Made by a program: the position numbers and the translations under genes. From contig NZ_FNTF01000002.1 of NCBI RefSeq assembly GCF_900105495.1, forward strand, positions 4,704,501-4,768,500: a stretch of DNA of 64,000 nt, given 5' to 3'. Source of the stretch: Pseudomonas frederiksbergensis (GTDB lineage Bacteria; Pseudomonadota; Gammaproteobacteria; Pseudomonadales; Pseudomonadaceae). Shown in pieces: positions 9,015 to 17,387 of this stretch. Below the pieces are notes generated by a model that worked only from the letters and a program-made list of their open reading frames with translations, did no database searches and was not told where the DNA came from. Each line of letters opens with the position of its first letter. The stretch's first letter is position 1.

Positions 9015-9020
9015 TTTTTT
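8973..9020 (-). other. Candidate -1 programmed ribosomal frameshift site (A_AAA_AAG plus stem-loop)
   Basis: On the minus strand the chlI frame reads cca aaa aag ccc tag. Positions 9020-9014 are the heptamer A_AAA_AAG, in register with chlI and identical to the dnaX slippery site. Five nucleotides later begins a perfect 11-bp stem, GGCATTCGCCC (9008-8998) with GGGCGAATGCC (8983-8973), around a 14-nt loop. The chlI TAG (9010-9008) lies at the stem base. Slipping back one base enters exactly the VWA frame. I see no Shine-Dalgarno-like booster just upstream. Confidence 0.75.
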
Positions 9021-10006
9021 GGCCAGCTCGGCACGTCACGTCGGGCACCCACCGGGAGCGCCTGAGCGGGCATTTCACCCCATTGGCCCTGGCCTTCGCT
9101 CGGGTTGGAATGTTGCGTAGAGGGCGGCTGATTTTGTTGCGGCGCCGGTGGCGATGACTCGCGACGGCGATGGCGCAAGGCAAACTCGGCAACGGCGTCG
9201 ATGTCTTCCTCGGCGATGGCACTCGCCCCGCGCCACGCGGCGTGGGCCCGTGCCGCGCGCAACCAGACCAGGTCGGCGCGCAAGCCGTCGACCCCGGCGG
9301 CAAAGCAGCGCTCGGTAATCTGCGCCAGCGCAAGATCGTCGAGCGGGATGCTGGCCAGCGTGCTGCGTGCTTTCTGGCAACGTTCGCGCAGCGACTGCTG
9401 TTGGCGTTCCCATTCGGCGCAGAAGCTGTGGGGATCGCTGTCGAAATCCAGCCGCCGCCGGATGATCTGGCCGCGCTCGACCGGTGCTGTGTGACCGCTG
9501 AGGGCGACGTTCAGGCCAAAACGATCGAGCAGTTGCGGACGCAGCTCACCCTCTTCCGGGTTCATGGTGCCGATCAGCACGAACTTCGCCGAATGCCGAT
9601 GGGAAATGCCGTCGCGCTCGATCAGGTTGGTGCCGCTGGCGGCCACGTCCAGCAGCAGGTCCACCAGGTGATCGGGCAATAAATTGACCTCATCAACATA
9701 GAGCACGCCGCCGTCGGCCTTGGCCAGTACACCGGGGGAAAACTGTGCACGACCCTCGCTCAGGGCGGCGTCCAGGTCGAGGGTGCCGACCAGTCGTTCT
9801 TCGGTGGCGCCAAGCGGCAAGGTGACGAATTGGCCGCTGGCGAGCAAGTCCGCCAGGCCACGGGCCAGCGTTGACTTGGCCATGCCGCGGGGGCCTTCGA
9901 TGAGCACGCCGCCGATTTTCGGGTCGATGGCGGTCAGGTAGAGGGCGAGTTTCAGATCGTCGGCGCCGACCACGGCGGAAAGCGGGAAATGGGGGGTGTC
10001 GGTCAT
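9008..10006 (-). CDS. chlI: ChlI-like AAA+ chelatase subunit
   Basis: This is a 332-residue MoxR/ChlI-class AAA+ ATPase. Walker A is GPRGMAKST (near residue 36), Walker B is GGVLYVDEVNLLPDHL, and sensor 1 falls in FVLIGTMNPEEGELRPQLLDRFG. The start at 10006 (MTDTPHFPLS) begins at the expected AAA+ edge; the longer frame to 10123 runs into a palindromic repeat. With CobN encoded upstream, it is most likely the small subunit of an aerobic cobaltochelatase working in place of CobS. The C-terminal 40 residues are a Pro/Gln-rich linker of the kind that joins the AAA+ and VWA domains in ChlD. That supports this product and the frameshifted one coming from one gene. Confidence 0.88.
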   Translation of the reverse strand: MTDTPHFPLSAVVGADDLKLALYLTAIDPKIGGVLIEGPRGMAKSTLARGLADLLASGQFVTLPLGATEERLVGTLDLDAALSEGRAQFSPGVLAKADGGVLYVDEVNLLPDHLVDLLLDVAASGTNLIERDGISHRHSAKFVLIGTMNPEEGELRPQLLDRFGLNVALSGHTAPVERGQIIRRRLDFDSDPHSFCAEWERQQQSLRERCQKARSTLASIPLDDLALAQITERCFAAGVDGLRADLVWLRAARAHAAWRGASAIAEEDIDAVAEFALRHRRRESSPPAPQQNQPPSTQHSNPSEGQGQWGEMPAQALPVGARRDVPSWPKKP

Positions 10007-10034
10007 GTCGGGTCTCGTTTGTGGTCGGTAATGT

Positions 10035-10142
10035 GATCGTTCCCACGCTCTGCGTGGGAATGCAGCCCGGGACGCTCTGCGTCCCAAGAGCCGAACGCGG
10101 AGCGTCCGTTGAGGCATTCCCACGCGGAGCGTGGGAACGATC
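10035..10142. repeat. Palindromic repeat, GATCGTTCCCACGC family
   Basis: It begins GATCGTTCCCACGCTCTGCG and ends with the inverse GTGGGAACGATC, with two inner copies of GGACGCTC-type arms. It fills the cobN-chlI gap and touches the cobN stop codon. Other copies are at 15461-15571, 44411-44523 and 55182-55285, with a half element at 25173-25203. Confidence 0.85.
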
Positions 10143-10145
10143 CGG

Positions 10146-13100
10146 CTAACTGTCTTCTTCGATGTCCAGCAACAAATTCTCCAGAGCCTCGCGATACTCG
10201 CCAGGCGCCTTCCACATCCCCCGCTGCTGCGCCTCCAGCATCCGCTCGGTCATGTCACGCAACGCATGCGGATTATGCTCACGAACAAAATCCCGGGTCG
10301 CGGGGTCCAGCAAATACGCATCCGCCAGCAACGCGTACTGGTGATCGTCGATCAGCTGCGTGGTAGCGTCGAAGGCAAACAGGTTATCGACCGTCGCCGC
10401 CAGTTCAAACGCGCCTTTATAGCCGTGGCGCTTCACGCCGTCTATCCACTTCGGATTGGCTGCCCGCGAGCGAATCACCCGGTTCAGCTCTTCCTTCAAC
10501 GTGCGAATCTTCGGCAGGTCCGGCTGACTGTGATCGCCATGGTAACTGGCCGCCGCTTCACCGCTGAGGCTTTCCACCGCCGCGAGCATGCCGCCCTGGA
10601 ACTGGTAGTAGTCGTTGGAATCGAGCAAGTCGTGTTCGCGGTTGTCCTGGTTTTGCAGCACAGCCTGAACCTGGCTCAAGCGCTGAGCGAACTGCGCTCG
10701 CGCCGCGGTGCCTTCGTCAGAACCGCCGTAAGCGTAGCCGCCCCAGTTCAGATATACCTCGGCCAGGTCGTCGCGGCTTTGCCACAGACGACCATCGATG
10801 GCGCCCTGCACGCCCGCGCCGTAAGCACCGGGTTTGGCACCAAAGATGCGCCAACCGGCCTGACGCTTGGCTGCCTCTTCATCCAGCCCCGATTGCATTA
10901 ACGCTTCGCGCTCGGCACGCACCTTGGCGGCCAAGGGGTTGAGGTCGTCCGGCTCATCGAGGGCGGCGACCGCTTGCACGGCGGCGTCGAACAGGCGGAT
11001 CAGGTTGGCAAAGGCATCGCGGAAGAATCCGGAGACGCGCAAGGTCACGTCCACGCGCGGACGGTCAAGCAGACTCAGCGGCAGAATCTCGAAGTCGTCG
11101 ACCCGTTGACTGCCGGTGGCCCAGACCGGCCGCACGCCCATCAGCGCCATGGCCTGGGCGATGTCGTCTCCTCCGGTGCGCATGGTCGCGGTGCCCCACA
11201 CCGACAGGCCGAGCTGGCGCAGGTGATCGCCGTGGTCTTGCAGGTGTCGCTCAAGAATCAGGTTGGCCGACTGGAAACCGATACGCCATGCGGTGGTGGT
11301 CGGCAGGTTACGCACGTCCACCGAATAGAAGTTGCGCCCGGTCGGCAGCACGTCGAGCCGTCCGCGACTCGGCGCACCGCTGGGGCCGGCCGGCACGAAG
11401 CGGCCGCTGAGGGCGTCGAGCAGACCGCGCATTTCCGCCGGACCGCAGGCGTCCAGCCGTGGCGCGACGACTTCGCGCAGGTTGTCGATGATCGCGCTCA
11501 CGTCAGACCAACCTACCTCCTGTGGGAGCGGGCCTGCTCGCGATAGCGGTGGGTCAGTCATATCAATGTTAGCTGTCACACCGATATCGCGAGCAGGCTC
11601 GCTCCCACAGGGGTCGGGTTTGGCTTGAGGTTGGTTCACCGTTTGGGAGATCAGATGAGCGGCGAACAGTTCCAGACGTTCGCGGGTATCACCGGCTGTG
11701 CGCCAGACTTCATCGGTGAGGGTTTGCAGTTCAGTCGGACGTGGCCCGGTCCAAGGTTCGGCGAGCGCGCAATCCAGCGGATCGAAGCCCAGCGTGAACG
11801 CTTTGGCCAGGGCTCGCAGCAGACTCGATTGTGCACCGCGCCCATCGCCTCGCGGAATGCGCAACAACGCCAGTAAGGTGTCGATGCGCAAGCGCCCGGT
11901 CGGGGACTCGCCAAACACATGCAGGCCGTCGCGAATCTGCGACTCTTTCAAGTCGCACAAATAGGTGTCCAGACGCGGCAACCAGATCGCCGCATCGGCC
12001 TCGCTGTCGAGTTTTTCGTCCAGTTGCAGTTCGCGGTCGATGTGCGTCTCGCGCACCAGTTGCAGGATGTCGCGCTGCAATTCCCGGGCACGGCGCGGAT
12101 CGAGCAATTGCGCTTCGTAATACTCGTCGGCGAGTAATTCGAGGTTGCGCAACGGGCCGTACGTTTCGGCGCGGGTTAGCGGCGGCATCAGGTGATCGAT
12201 GATCACCGCTTGCGTACGGCGCTTGGCCTGTGCGCCCTCGCCCGGGTCGTTGACGATAAATGGATAGATGTTCGGCAGCGGACCGAGCAGCGCATCCGGC
12301 CAGCAATGCTCCGACAGCCCGACGCCTTTGCCCGGCAACCATTCGAGGTTGCCGTGCTTGCCGACGTGGATCACCCCGTGGGCGCCGTAGGTGTTGCGCA
12401 ACCAGAAATAGAACGCGAGGTAACCGTGTGGCGGCACCAGGTCCGGGTCGTGATACACCGCGCTCGGATCGACCTGATACCCCCGCGCCGGTTGAATCCC
12501 GACGAAGGTCAGGCCAAAGCGCAGCCCAGCGATCATCATTCGCCCGCCACGGAACATCGGGTCGCTTTGCGGCGAGCCCCAACGTTCCAGCACGGCTTGG
12601 CGATTGGATTCGGGCAAGGCGTCGAACATCAGGTTGTAGTCGTCCAGCGCGAGGCTTTGCATACACGGGCGCTGGTCGAGGGTGTCGAGGTCATTGCTGA
12701 CGCCGCCGAGTAATTGCTGGATCAACGCGGTGCCGCTATCAGGCAACTCGGCCGGCAGCGGATAACCTTCTTCATGCAGCGCACGCAGGATGTTCAGCGC
12801 CGCGGCCGGAGTGTCGAGGCCGACACCATTGCCGATGCGCCCGTCGCGGGTCGGGTAGTTGGCGAGGATCAGGGCGATGCGTTTTTCAGCGTTGGGCACT
12901 CGCGCCAGATCAATCCAGCGTCGCGCCAGCTCAGCGACAAAATCCATGCGCTCAGGTTGCGGCCGGTAGCAGACCACATCTGACTGACTGCGCTCGCTGC
13001 GCCAGGCCAGGTCCTTGAAACTGATCGGCCGGCTGATGATCCGCCCGTCCAGCTCCGGCAGTGCGATGTGCATCGCCAAGTCGCGGGGACCGAGGCCTTG

Positions 13101-14012
13101 TTCGCTGGCGCGCCAACCGGGTTCATTGTCTTGGGCGCAGATCGCCTGGATCACCGGGATATTGCGGCGAAACGGTCGCAAATGCGGCGCTTCGGGGCTG
13201 GATTGGGCGAAACCGGTGGTGTTGAGAATGACGCCGGCCTCGACTTCATCCAGCCAGTCCTCGACCACCGTCAGGCAGCCGGGCTCTTTCAGACTGGCCA
13301 CGGCAATCGGCAACGGGTTCAACCCCGCCGCCTGCAAACGCTGGCAGAAAATATCGATGAAACCGGTGTTGGCCGCCTGCAAATGCGAGCGGTAGAACAG
13401 CACCGCCGCCACCGGTTGACCGGCCTGCCAGTCGGCTTGCCAATCCTTCAGTTCAGCGGGGCTTTTGTGCGGGTGGTAGATCGCCGTGCGCGGCAGGGTT
13501 TGCGGCTCGGCCCAAGCGTAGTCGCGTTCCAGCCAACGATTGGCAAGGCAGCGGAAAAAATCCAGGGCATTGCTCATGCCGCCCTGACGCAGAAACTGCC
13601 AGAGCCGGTCGCGGTCTTGCGCGTCCACCGTGCTCAGGTCGCTGAGTTCCGGGTCCGGGCGGTCATCGCCGGGCACCAGAATCAGCTGCACGCCGCGCTC
13701 CGACAGTTGCACCAGACGCTCGACGCCGTAACGCCAATAGGCGATGCCGCCGTGCAGCGAGATCAGAATCACCTTGGCGTGGCGCAGCACTTCGTCGACA
13801 TACAAGTCGACCGAGGCGTGATTCTGCACCTGCATCGGATTGGCCAGACGCACGCTGGGGTAATCGTCGGGCAACTGCTGCGCGGCTTCAGCGAGCAGCG
13901 CCAGGCTGGAGTCGCCGCTGCACAGGATCACCAGCTCGGCGGGGGTTTGTCCAAGGTCGGCAATGTTGTCATCCGACACGAAACCGCCGGGCTGGGTCCT
14001 GAGCAGGTGCAT
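10146..14012 (-). CDS. cobN: Cobaltochelatase large subunit CobN, with in-frame REPIN insertion
   Basis: The 1288-residue product matches the large subunit that inserts Co2+ into hydrogenobyrinate a,c-diamide, an ATP-dependent step in aerobic cobalamin synthesis. Recognisable family segments include HVGKHGNLEWLPGKG, TGRNFYSVDVRNLPT and WGGYAYGG. The start MHLLRTQPGG lies 3 bp after the cobW stop, so the two are co-transcribed behind the cobalamin riboswitch. Residues of about 801-831 are the translation of a complete REPIN (11521-11609), read as CGSEPARD through SRAGPLPQ. This adds about 30 residues to a linker just before a conserved block (VSAIIDNLREVVAPRLD). The frame stays open, so the protein is probably still made. 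Confidence 0.95.
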   Translation of the reverse strand: MHLLRTQPGGFVSDDNIADLGQTPAELVILCSGDSSLALLAEAAQQLPDDYPSVRLANPMQVQNHASVDLYVDEVLRHAKVILISLHGGIAYWRYGVERLVQLSERGVQLILVPGDDRPDPELSDLSTVDAQDRDRLWQFLRQGGMSNALDFFRCLANRWLERDYAWAEPQTLPRTAIYHPHKSPAELKDWQADWQAGQPVAAVLFYRSHLQAANTGFIDIFCQRLQAAGLNPLPIAVASLKEPGCLTVVEDWLDEVEAGVILNTTGFAQSSPEAPHLRPFRRNIPVIQAICAQDNEPGWRASEQGLGPRDLAMHIALPELDGRIISRPISFKDLAWRSERSQSDVVCYRPQPERMDFVAELARRWIDLARVPNAEKRIALILANYPTRDGRIGNGVGLDTPAAALNILRALHEEGYPLPAELPDSGTALIQQLLGGVSNDLDTLDQRPCMQSLALDDYNLMFDALPESNRQAVLERWGSPQSDPMFRGGRMMIAGLRFGLTFVGIQPARGYQVDPSAVYHDPDLVPPHGYLAFYFWLRNTYGAHGVIHVGKHGNLEWLPGKGVGLSEHCWPDALLGPLPNIYPFIVNDPGEGAQAKRRTQAVIIDHLMPPLTRAETYGPLRNLELLADEYYEAQLLDPRRARELQRDILQLVRETHIDRELQLDEKLDSEADAAIWLPRLDTYLCDLKESQIRDGLHVFGESPTGRLRIDTLLALLRIPRGDGRGAQSSLLRALAKAFTLGFDPLDCALAEPWTGPRPTELQTLTDEVWRTAGDTRERLELFAAHLISQTVNQPQAKPDPCGSEPARDIGVTANIDMTDPPLSRAGPLPQEVGWSDVSAIIDNLREVVAPRLDACGPAEMRGLLDALSGRFVPAGPSGAPSRGRLDVLPTGRNFYSVDVRNLPTTTAWRIGFQSANLILERHLQDHGDHLRQLGLSVWGTATMRTGGDDIAQAMALMGVRPVWATGSQRVDDFEILPLSLLDRPRVDVTLRVSGFFRDAFANLIRLFDAAVQAVAALDEPDDLNPLAAKVRAEREALMQSGLDEEAAKRQAGWRIFGAKPGAYGAGVQGAIDGRLWQSRDDLAEVYLNWGGYAYGGSDEGTAARAQFAQRLSQVQAVLQNQDNREHDLLDSNDYYQFQGGMLAAVESLSGEAAASYHGDHSQPDLPKIRTLKEELNRVIRSRAANPKWIDGVKRHGYKGAFELAATVDNLFAFDATTQLIDDHQYALLADAYLLDPATRDFVREHNPHALRDMTERMLEAQQRGMWKAPGEYREALENLLLDIEEDS
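11521..11609. repeat. REPIN inside the cobN coding sequence
   Basis: A complete 89-bp element (TGTGGGAGCGGGCCTGCTCG and its inverse CGAGCAGGCTCGCTCCCACA around a central spacer) lies wholly within cobN and leaves the frame open. All other copies of this family in the window are intergenic. Confidence 0.9.
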
Positions 14013-14015
14013 GGC

Positions 14016-15089
14016 TTAAACGCTGAGCGCAGCGCGCAATTGCGCTTCAAGCAAAGTGGCGTCCAGCTTCTGGCCGATCAATACCAGACGCGTGGTACGC
14101 GCTTCGTCGGCGCCCCACTGACGGTCGAAATGCTTGTCGAAACGCGTGCCCACGCCCTGGATCAGCAGGCGCATCGGCTTGTTCGGAATCGCCGCGAAAC
14201 CTTTGACGCGCAAAATGCCGTGCTGGACCACCAGTTGAGTCAGCGCGTCCAGCAGCAGGCTTTCGTCGGCTTGCGGCAGTTCGATGGAGATGGAGTCGAA
14301 TGCGTCGTGGTCATGCTCATCGTGATGGCCGTCTTCATCTTCATGGTGGTGATCGTGATGGCTGTGACGGCTGTCGATGTGTTCTTCGGAACCGGCGCCG
14401 AGGCCGATCAGCACGTCCAGTGGCACGCGACCGCTGCTGGCTTCGATGACTTTCACCGCTGGCGGCAGTTCTTCGGCGACTTCCAGGCGCACGCGGGCCA
14501 GGTCTGCGGCGCTGATCAGGTCGGCCTTGTTGAGGATCACCAGGTCGGCGCTGGCCAGTTGGTCGGCGAACAGTTCGTGCAGCGGCGATTCGTGATCCAG
14601 GTTCGGGTCGAGTTTGCGCTGGGCATCGACCTGGTCCGGGAACGCCGCGAAGGTGCCGGCGGCGACCGCAGGGCTGTCGACCACAGTGATGACCGCGTCA
14701 ACGGTGCAGGCGCTGCGGATTTCCGGCCACTGGAAGGCTTGCACCAGCGGTTTTGGCAGGGCCAGGCCCGAGGTTTCGATGAGGATGTGGTCGAGGTCGC
14801 CGCGACGGGCGACCAATTCGCGCATCACCGGGAAGAATTCTTCCTGAACGGTGCAGCACAGGCAGCCGTTGGCCAGTTCGTAGACGCGGCCGTTGGCTTC
14901 TTCTTCAGTGCAACCGATGGAGCACTGCTTGAGGATTTCGCCGTCGATACCCAGCTCGCCGAACTCGTTGACGATCACCGCAATGCGACGGCCCTGAGCG
15001 TTGTCGAGCATGTGCCGCAGCAGCGTGGTTTTGCCCGAGCCGAGGAAGCCGGTAACGATGGTGACGGGGAGTTTGGCCAGTGTTTTCAT
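14016..15089 (-). CDS. cobW: CobW-type metallochaperone GTPase
   Basis: This 357-residue G3E-family GTPase has Walker A GFLGSGKTT (residues 13-21) and the metal-binding motif NGCLCCTVQ. The guanine-specificity motif is NKAD in VILNKADLI. A His/Asp/Glu-rich loop at about residues 265-290 (SRHSHHDHHHEDEDGHHDEH) would bind metal. CobW proteins are thought to deliver Co2+ to the CobN chelatase. The ATG at 15089 (MKTLAKLPVTIVTG) starts right at the GTPase fold; the upstream extension to 15176 lies in the riboswitch leader and is rejected. It heads the operon with cobN and chlI/chlD. Confidence 0.93.
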   Translation of the reverse strand: MKTLAKLPVTIVTGFLGSGKTTLLRHMLDNAQGRRIAVIVNEFGELGIDGEILKQCSIGCTEEEANGRVYELANGCLCCTVQEEFFPVMRELVARRGDLDHILIETSGLALPKPLVQAFQWPEIRSACTVDAVITVVDSPAVAAGTFAAFPDQVDAQRKLDPNLDHESPLHELFADQLASADLVILNKADLISAADLARVRLEVAEELPPAVKVIEASSGRVPLDVLIGLGAGSEEHIDSRHSHHDHHHEDEDGHHDEHDHDAFDSISIELPQADESLLLDALTQLVVQHGILRVKGFAAIPNKPMRLLIQGVGTRFDKHFDRQWGADEARTTRLVLIGQKLDATLLEAQLRAALSV

Positions 15090-15204
15090 CGGATGCCCTT
15101 TGGCAAGGTGGCGGGCATACGGGACGACAATCGCAGCGGCGGATGCACGCGCGCAAGAGTTCCGCCACCGGATCACCCCGCCCGGTTGTAGTGAGAATCT
15201 GTGT

Positions 15205-15395
15205 CGAGGCAGGTCTCCTGGCTGACGGTGTGCTGGGCTTGTGGGCCTGGCATTCGCTGCGCCTTCCCGCGAACCCGTTGCACAGGGTTTGCAGTGGCGT
15301 GGCAGCGAACAGCACCGTTCACAGTTGCGGGGGCAGCCGCGGCATCGACCGCGTTCCCTTCTTAGCTTCGGCAGACACCGAAGAACCTCGAAAGC
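15205..15395 (-). promoter_or_regulatory. Cobalamin riboswitch upstream of cobW
   Basis: On the minus strand the B12 box AGCCAGGAGACCTGCC is an exact consensus match (plus coordinates 15208-15223). Upstream are the other conserved parts: GGTTC near 15385, AAGGGAAC, and GCCGCGGCTGCCCCCGCAAC. It lies about 118 nt before cobW. Adenosylcobalamin binding is expected to reduce expression of cobW-cobN-chlI/chlD. Confidence 0.9.
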
Positions 15396-15460
15396 GCAAG
15401 GCTACGCATCGTGTGGGGGCGGGTCAATGTTGACCTGAATTCTGTGGTGCCCCCTTTGAT

Positions 15461-15571
15461 GATCGTTCCCACGCTCTGCGTGGGAATGCCTCAACGGACG
15501 CTCCGCGTTCGGCTGTGAAAGGGACGCGGAGCGTCCCGGGCTGCATTCCCACGCAGAGCGTGGGAACGATC
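15461..15571. repeat. Palindromic repeat between the two cobalamin riboswitches
   Basis: This is a full copy of the GATCGTTCCCACGC family, symmetric at both ends, and it separates the divergent riboswitch leaders. The 884-bp gap 15090-15973 is filled by the two riboswitches, this repeat and short flanks that must hold the two divergent promoters, which I could not pinpoint. Confidence 0.85.
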
Positions 15572-15626
15572 AACTCAAACGAGAACCCTTGCCAATTGAC
15601 GCCCAACCCCCGCCCATGCTCTCCTA

Positions 15627-15850
15627 CACGCCTTGTTACGGGTGCCCTTCACAGGGTGAAACGGGAAACCGGTGAATCATGTGCTTTACTCTAAAGCCAT
15701 GTCAGTCCGGTGCTGCCCCCGCAACGGTAAGCGAGCGAAGCGTCAGATCCACTGTGCCAGCAGTTCGGCATGGGAAGGTGATGCTTGCAGGTCAAGGCGA
15801 AAGCCAGTGCCCCTCGTGAGCCCGGAGACCGGCCCGCAACACGAAGTGAC
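15627..15850 (+). promoter_or_regulatory. Cobalamin riboswitch upstream of cbtB
   Basis: Conserved parts in order are GGGTGCCC (15640), CAGGGTGAAACGGGAAACCGG, CCGGTGCTGCCCCCGCAACGG, and a B12 box variant AGCCCGGAGACCGGCC (15819-15834). It is the classical order for a cobalamin riboswitch. Downstream, CCCGC/GCGGG (about 15877-15892) and CCTCTGCG/CGCAGGGG (about 15900-15925) can form hairpins that may be the expression platform. It should control cobalt import and the genes behind it. Confidence 0.92.
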
Positions 15851-15973
15851 CATTACGATCACTGAATAACAAACCCGCGGTGGGCGGGCGCTGTTTGAAC
15901 CTCTGCGTGCCCGACTCGCAGGGGTCTTCCATGCGCTCTATATCACCCCGCTGACAGACCAGAGGGAAGCGCC

Positions 15974-16177
15974 ATGTCGATCATCAGCAGCACCGGCAGC
16001 AACACCGATAAGAGCACCGCCAGCACCACCCATACCCTGACCCAACGCCTGACCGCCGCCGTATGCGCGTCGATCCTGGGTGCCAGCCTTGTGTATTTCG
16101 CCGGTTTCTCGCACATCGAAGCGGTGCACAATGCCGCGCACGATACCCGCCACAGCTCTGCCTTCCCGTGCCATTGA
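15974..16177 (+). CDS. cbtB: CbtB, small cobalt transporter subunit
   Basis: This is a 67-residue protein with one membrane segment (AAVCASILGASLVYFAGF) and a histidine-rich C-terminal tail (HIEAVHNAAHDTRHSSAFPCH). The tail is the proposed metal-binding end of CbtB. CbtB and CbtA form a putative cobalt importer often found under cobalamin riboswitches, as here. GAGGGAAG is the ribosome binding site. It lies 11 bp from cbtA. Confidence 0.9.
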   Translation: MSIISSTGSNTDKSTASTTHTLTQRLTAAVCASILGASLVYFAGFSHIEAVHNAAHDTRHSSAFPCH

Positions 16178-16188
16178 GACCTGCTGAC

Positions 16189-16896
16189 ATGATCAAGCGT
16201 ATTGCGCAAACCGCAGGGTTCACCGGGCTGCTGGCCGCCCTGTTGCTGACCCTGCTGCAAAGCTTCTGGGTGGCGCCGTTGATTCTGCAGGCCGAGACTT
16301 ACGAAAAATCCGAGCCCGCCGTGGTTGAAGTTCACGAACACGCCGCAGGTGCTGTCGCCGCTCACACCCACGATGCCGAGGCCTGGGAACCGGCAGACGG
16401 CTGGCAGCGCGTGCTGTCCACCACCGGCGGCAACCTGGTGATAGCGGTCGGTTTCGCCCTGATGCTGGCCGGTCTCTACACCTTGCGCGCACCGACCAAA
16501 ACCTCCCAGGGCCTGCTTTGGGGCCTGGCCGGTTATGCGACGTTCGTACTGGCACCGACGCTCGGTCTGCCGCCCGAACTGCCGGGCACTGCCGCCGCTG
16601 ATTTGGCGCAACGACAGGTCTGGTGGATCGGCACGGCGGCCTCCACCGCAGTCGGCATCGCATTGATCGTGTTCAGCCGTCACTGGCTGATGAAAGTGCT
16701 CGGCGTGGCAATCCTGGCCGTGCCTCACGTGATCGGCGCACCACAACCGGAAGTCCACTCGATGCTGGCTCCAGATGCCCTGGAAGCTCAGTTCAAAATC
16801 GCTTCGCAGGTGACCAACGTGGCATTCTGGCTGGCCCTGGGCCTGATCAGTGCCTGGTTGTTCCGCCGCAAAAGCGATGGTCAGTACCACGCATGA
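16189..16896 (+). CDS. cbtA: CbtA, cobalt transporter membrane subunit
   Basis: The 235-residue membrane protein has about five membrane segments, starting MIKRIAQTAGFTGLLAALLL. A His/Glu-containing loop after segment 1 (EVHEHAAGAVAAHTHDAEAW) is a likely metal site, and a later GAPQPEVHS motif fits CbtA. Cobalt import would feed the CobN chelatase. The ATG at 16189 is chosen because it begins the first membrane helix 11 bp after cbtB; the frame upstream of it overlaps cbtB. Its TGA overlaps the ATG of cobE. Confidence 0.9.
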   Translation: MIKRIAQTAGFTGLLAALLLTLLQSFWVAPLILQAETYEKSEPAVVEVHEHAAGAVAAHTHDAEAWEPADGWQRVLSTTGGNLVIAVGFALMLAGLYTLRAPTKTSQGLLWGLAGYATFVLAPTLGLPPELPGTAAADLAQRQVWWIGTAASTAVGIALIVFSRHWLMKVLGVAILAVPHVIGAPQPEVHSMLAPDALEAQFKIASQVTNVAFWLALGLISAWLFRRKSDGQYHA

Positions 16897-17306
16897 GTAA
16901 GATCAGCACAGCGCCGACTTTAGTGGTCGGCCTGGGCTGCCAGCGCGGCTGCCCCGTCAGCACGCTGCGGGCGCTGCTCGATCAGGCATTGCAGGCTCAT
17001 AAGATCGAACTTCACCAGATCAAGGCCCTGGCCAGCATCGACCTGAAGCGCGAAGAACCTGGCTTGATCGAATTGGCCGAACAGCTTGCGTTGCCGTTGC
17101 AGTATTTCAGCTGCGAACAATTGGCTGTCTATCAACCGCAACTCAGCCACCGCTCCGACATCGCGTTCGAACGCACCGGCTGCTACGGCGTAGCGGAAAG
17201 TGCCGCCCTGGCCCTGGCTGAACACCTGGCCCAGGCACCGGCAAAACTGCTGATTTCGCGACAAAAATTTGCCCAGGCCACCTTGGCATTGGCCGGCGCT
17301 GCCTGA
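16893..17306 (+). CDS. cobE: CobE / CbiG C-terminal domain protein
   Basis: The 137-residue protein matches the CobE/CbiG C-terminal fold: VVGLGCQRGCPVSTLRALL at residues 10-28, IKALASIDLKREEPGLIELA, and late GCYGVAESAALAL. CobE is needed for aerobic cobalamin synthesis near the ring-contraction and C11 methylation stage, though its exact reaction is unclear. The ATG overlaps the cbtA stop (ATGA), so translation is coupled. Confidence 0.88.
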   Translation: MSKISTAPTLVVGLGCQRGCPVSTLRALLDQALQAHKIELHQIKALASIDLKREEPGLIELAEQLALPLQYFSCEQLAVYQPQLSHRSDIAFERTGCYGVAESAALALAEHLAQAPAKLLISRQKFAQATLALAGAA

Positions 17307-17387
17307 AATCTTCGATAATCCCCGTCTCGATCATGAGCAATCTTCATCTGAAGCCTTGCCCAGCCCCTTTTTTCACAGGAACCGACG

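Noticed and set aside
8973..9020. Plus-strand intrinsic terminator (stem followed by six T residues)
   Set aside because: No plus-strand gene leads into it. The same bases give an in-register slippery heptamer and a correctly spaced stem on the minus strand, which explains the structure better.
10035..10142. CRISPR-like repeat
   Set aside because: The palindromic repeats are dispersed singly through the window, have no regular spacers and are symmetric inverted pairs, which fits REP-type elements.
13068..15191. A 707-codon open frame antisense to cobN and cobW
   Set aside because: It spans two well-supported genes and a riboswitch leader and has shadow-type composition, with no initiation signals.
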